NCBI RefSeq assembly: GCF_000959725.1
Contig: NZ_CP009323.1
Span: 3,038,001-3,102,000 of the forward strand
Direction: 5' to 3'
Length of the DNA: 64,000 bases
From: Burkholderia gladioli
GTDB lineage: Bacteria > Pseudomonadota > Gammaproteobacteria > Burkholderiales > Burkholderiaceae
The translations under genes were made by a program, and so were the position numbers. Numbering within the stretch: position 1 is the stretch's first letter; each line of letters begins with the position of its first letter. Shown here piece after piece: positions 61,657 to 64,000 of this stretch. A model generated the notes under the pieces. It did no database searches. It was not told where the DNA came from and saw only the letters and a list, made by a program, of their open reading frames with translations.

Positions 61657-62382
61657 TCAGTGCAGGATGCGCGACAGGAACTCCCGCGCGCGGGCCGAGC
61701 GCGGCCGCTCGAAGAATTGCTCGCTGCGGTCGTCCTCGACGATCGCGCCGCGATCCATGAACAGGATGCGATCGGCCACGCGCCGCGCGAAGCCCATCTC
61801 GTGGGTCACGCACAGCATGGTCATGCCTTCGCGCGCGAGCTCGCTCATCACCTCGAGCACCTCGTGGACCCTCTCCGGATCGAGCGCGGAGGTGGGCTCG
61901 TCGAACAGCATCGCCACCGGGTCCATCGACAGCGCGCGTGCGATCGCAACGCGCTGCTGCTGACCGCCGGAAAGCTGCGCGGGAAAGCGATCCTCGTGCG
62001 CATGCAGGCCGACGCGCCTGAGCAGCACGCGTGCCCGCTCGGCGGCCTCGTCGCGGCGCCGTCGCAGCACCTTGACCTGCGCCAGCACCAGGTTCTCGCG
62101 CACCGTCAGGTGCGGGAACAGTTCGAAGTGCTGGAACACCATGCCGACCGAGGCGCGCAGCGCGGCGAGCTGCGCCACGCTGCCGCCCACGCGGCGCCCA
62201 TCGACCAGGATCTCGCCCTGCTGGATCGCCTCCAGCCCGTTGATCGACTTGATCAAGGTGGACTTGCCCGAGCCCGAGGGGCCGCAGATCACCACCACCT
62301 CGCCGCGCGCGACCGTCGCCGAGCAGGCGTCGAGCACGCGATGCTCGCCATACCATTTCGAAACCTTGTTCAAGCTGATCAT
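61657..62382 (-). CDS. Amino-acid ABC transporter ATP-binding protein
   Basis: The 241-residue ATPase has Walker A GPSGSGKSTLIKSIN, signature LSGGQQQRVAIARAL, Walker B VAMLFDEPTSALDPE and the switch His in CVTHEMGFA. It matches the GlnQ/HisP group and starts the transporter operon after the FAD oxidase at 62411. Confidence 0.92.
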   Translation of the reverse strand: MISLNKVSKWYGEHRVLDACSATVARGEVVVICGPSGSGKSTLIKSINGLEAIQQGEILVDGRRVGGSVAQLAALRASVGMVFQHFELFPHLTVRENLVLAQVKVLRRRRDEAAERARVLLRRVGLHAHEDRFPAQLSGGQQQRVAIARALSMDPVAMLFDEPTSALDPERVHEVLEVMSELAREGMTMLCVTHEMGFARRVADRILFMDRGAIVEDDRSEQFFERPRSARAREFLSRILH

Positions 62383-62410
62383 CGCCGGCTCCTGCGGATC
62401 GAACCTCGAA

Positions 62411-63745
62411 TCATGCGAGCGCGCTGCGATGGCGGCCGCTCCAGTAATCGTCGAGCTGGTAGAGCGCCGCGCCCACCGGCACCGCCAGCGAGCGCGCCAG
62501 CCCCATCGGGCCGAGCGGAAAGCCGCCCTCGCCGAACGGTCCGGCCTCGGTGGCGGCGCCCACCAGGCGGCGCGCGATGCGCTGGCCGAGCCAGCTCATC
62601 AGGGCCACGCCGTTGCCGTTGCAGCCCAGCGCGTAGTGGATGCCGTCGGCCTCGCCGAGGTGGGCGAGGCGGTCGGTGGTCATCGCCACGAAACCCTTCC
62701 AGGCATGCGTGAGCCGCACGTCGCGCAGCGCCGGCCACAGGCCGACCAGCTTGGCGTGGAGCCGCCGCGCCGCGTCGCGCTCGTCGAGATCGCGGATCGC
62801 CGGGCGCGAGCCGAACAGGATGCGCGTGCCGTCCGGCGAGGGCCGCGTGTAGAACAGGTTGCGCCGCGAATCGCTGACCATGCGCCGGCCGGGATTGAGC
62901 GCGTCCATCAGGCCCGGCGGCAGCGGCTCGGTGGCGATCTGGTAGCTCGCCACCGGCAGCACGCGGCGCGCGAGGAAGGGCAGCAGGTCGCCGGTATAGC
63001 CGTTGGTGGCGACCAGCACGCGCGCGGCCTCGATCGTGCCGCGCGCGGTATGCACGCGAAACCGCGCGGCTCGCCCGCCGCCGAGCCGCTCGATGCGCTC
63101 GGCGCCGGCGTGCGAGTGCAGGCTGGCGCCGCGCCGGCGCGCGAGAGCGCGCAGGGCGCGATGGTATTTCGCGGTGTGCAGGCCGCCGTAATCGTCGATC
63201 AGGATGCCGCCGTAGTAGTAGTCGCTGCCGATCAGCGCGCGCTGCTGCTCGCGCGAGATCACGTGGACGGTCACGCCGGTCTTGTCGCGCAGCAGTTCGC
63301 CCTGGGCGCGCAGGGTATCGAAGTGGCGCGTGGTGTAGGCGCCGAAGAAACGGCCGCTGATCTGCAGGTCCGCGTCGAGCCCTTCGTCGGCGATCAACTG
63401 CTTGAGGAAGTCGAAGCTGGCGATCGATTCGCGCATCAGCCGCTGCAGGCGTTCGGCCGAGACGCCGCGGATCGCCTTGGTCAGCGCGAGCTTCTGGCCG
63501 CTGGAGACCATCCCGCCGCTGCGCGTGCTGCCGCCCGCGCCGAGCTCGGCCGCGTCGATCACGGCGGTGGCCAGGCCGTGGCGCGCGGCCTCGGCGGCCG
63601 CCGACAGGCCGCAGTAGCCGCTGCCGATCACCAGCAGCTCGACCGAGCCGGGCAGCGGCGAACGGTCGGTCTCGGGCGGCGCGGCGTCCCACCAATAAGG
63701 CGCGAGACGGAAGTCGTCGTGGAACAGCAGGGCGTCGGGTCGCAT
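62411..63745 (-). CDS. FAD-dependent oxidoreductase (PuuB/DadA-like)
   Basis: This 444-residue flavoprotein is read from the ATG at 63745, with GGAG eight bases ahead (an in-frame ATG at 63796 is also possible). FAD motif VELLVIGSGYCGLSAAAEAARHGLATAVIDA, the GGSTRSGGMVSSGQK segment and the C-terminal GCNGNGVALMSWLGQRIARR match gamma-glutamylputrescine oxidase-like enzymes. It is first in the ABC transporter operon, divergent from a LysR gene, consistent with regulated amine or amino-acid catabolism. Confidence 0.83.
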   Translation of the reverse strand: MRPDALLFHDDFRLAPYWWDAAPPETDRSPLPGSVELLVIGSGYCGLSAAAEAARHGLATAVIDAAELGAGGSTRSGGMVSSGQKLALTKAIRGVSAERLQRLMRESIASFDFLKQLIADEGLDADLQISGRFFGAYTTRHFDTLRAQGELLRDKTGVTVHVISREQQRALIGSDYYYGGILIDDYGGLHTAKYHRALRALARRRGASLHSHAGAERIERLGGGRAARFRVHTARGTIEAARVLVATNGYTGDLLPFLARRVLPVASYQIATEPLPPGLMDALNPGRRMVSDSRRNLFYTRPSPDGTRILFGSRPAIRDLDERDAARRLHAKLVGLWPALRDVRLTHAWKGFVAMTTDRLAHLGEADGIHYALGCNGNGVALMSWLGQRIARRLVGAATEAGPFGEGGFPLGPMGLARSLAVPVGAALYQLDDYWSGRHRSALA

Positions 63746-63877
63746 CCGGGCTCCGTCGTGCAGAGGTCGGGACCAGTCTAGGTTTGCGCCGCTCATGCGG
63801 TCAAATAGCGACAAAAACAGCTTCCATTCATTTTTGATATGGCAACCTGCCAGGGGATCCGGACCAGGCGGGGCGCG

Positions 63878-64000
63878 ATGAATCAACGGCAGATCGAGGC
63901 ATTCCGGCTGGTGATGCTGCGCGGCTCGATGACGGCCGCCGCGGAGGAGATGGGCACCTCGCAGCCGAGCGTGAGCCGGCTGATCGCGGAACTGGAGGCG
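63878..64000 (+). CDS. LysR-family regulator, N-terminal fragment (runs off the window)
   Basis: Forty-one residues are present: a LysR winged helix ([20 protein letters not shown], then [16 protein letters not shown]). The gene is divergent from the FAD oxidase/ABC operon across a 132-base gap and probably controls it. The rest is outside the window. Confidence 0.8.
   Translation, partial: MNQRQIEAFRLVMLRGSMTAAAEEMGTSQPSVSRLIAELEA

Overview
The window looks like a chromosome segment of a Burkholderia-type beta-proteobacterium. Coding sequence is GC-rich almost throughout, GTG and TTG starts occur, and the flanking genes (LysR and DeoR regulators, RND pump, DUF1537/PdxA2 sugar-acid genes, amino-acid ABC transporter) fit that group. 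No tRNA, rRNA, CRISPR array or insertion sequence was seen.

Left flank (1-7.1 kb): the end of an outer-membrane beta-barrel gene, then minus-strand genes for an MFS exporter, a class A beta-lactamase with an odd KCG motif, an RND pump and its adaptor.

Core (7.2-40.2 kb): a large biosynthetic cluster that reads as a monobactam (sulfazecin-like) system joined to a bulgecin-like system. A minus-strand operon (SbnI-like serine kinase, SbnA-like and SbnB-like enzymes) should make L-2,3-diaminopropionate (Dap). A divergent plus-strand operon encodes an APS kinase fusion, an A-T NRPS, exporters, an FAD oxidoreductase, and a C-A-T-E-C-A-T-TE NRPS. The thioesterase of that NRPS has Cys in place of the nucleophilic Ser, as described for the beta-lactam-forming TE of sulfazecin SulM. 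Next come a PAPS sulfotransferase (N-sulfonation), an Fe/2OG dioxygenase and a methyltransferase (3-methoxylation). The second half has an ATP-grasp enzyme, a second sulfotransferase, a split transketolase, an NAD(P)-type dehydrogenase, a membrane acyltransferase, a SerC homologue, a GT-A glycosyltransferase, CysD, CysN and an MbtH-like protein. My inference is that transketolase plus dehydrogenase make bulgecinine from aspartate semialdehyde. The glycosyltransferase, second sulfotransferase and ATP-grasp would add GlcNAc, sulfate and taurine. CysC, CysD and CysN supply PAPS to both branches.

The big NRPS reads in two frames because of one extra base near 22240, and a hybrid histidine kinase gene has one extra T near 45887-45890. 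Each is either a sequence error or a true lesion.

Right flank (40.3-64 kb): a LysR regulator, a tautomerase, an aldehyde dehydrogenase with a TetR regulator, a small signalling island (exported molybdopterin-fold protein, methyltransferase, hybrid kinase, HTH-receiver regulator), a degenerate FtsZ-like protein, a LysR regulator, a class I amidotransferase, a DeoR-kdgT-dtnK-pdxA2 sugar-acid locus with palindromic operators, an MFS/cupin pair, an SDR, two FAD oxidases flanking an amino-acid ABC transporter, and a truncated LysR gene at the edge.
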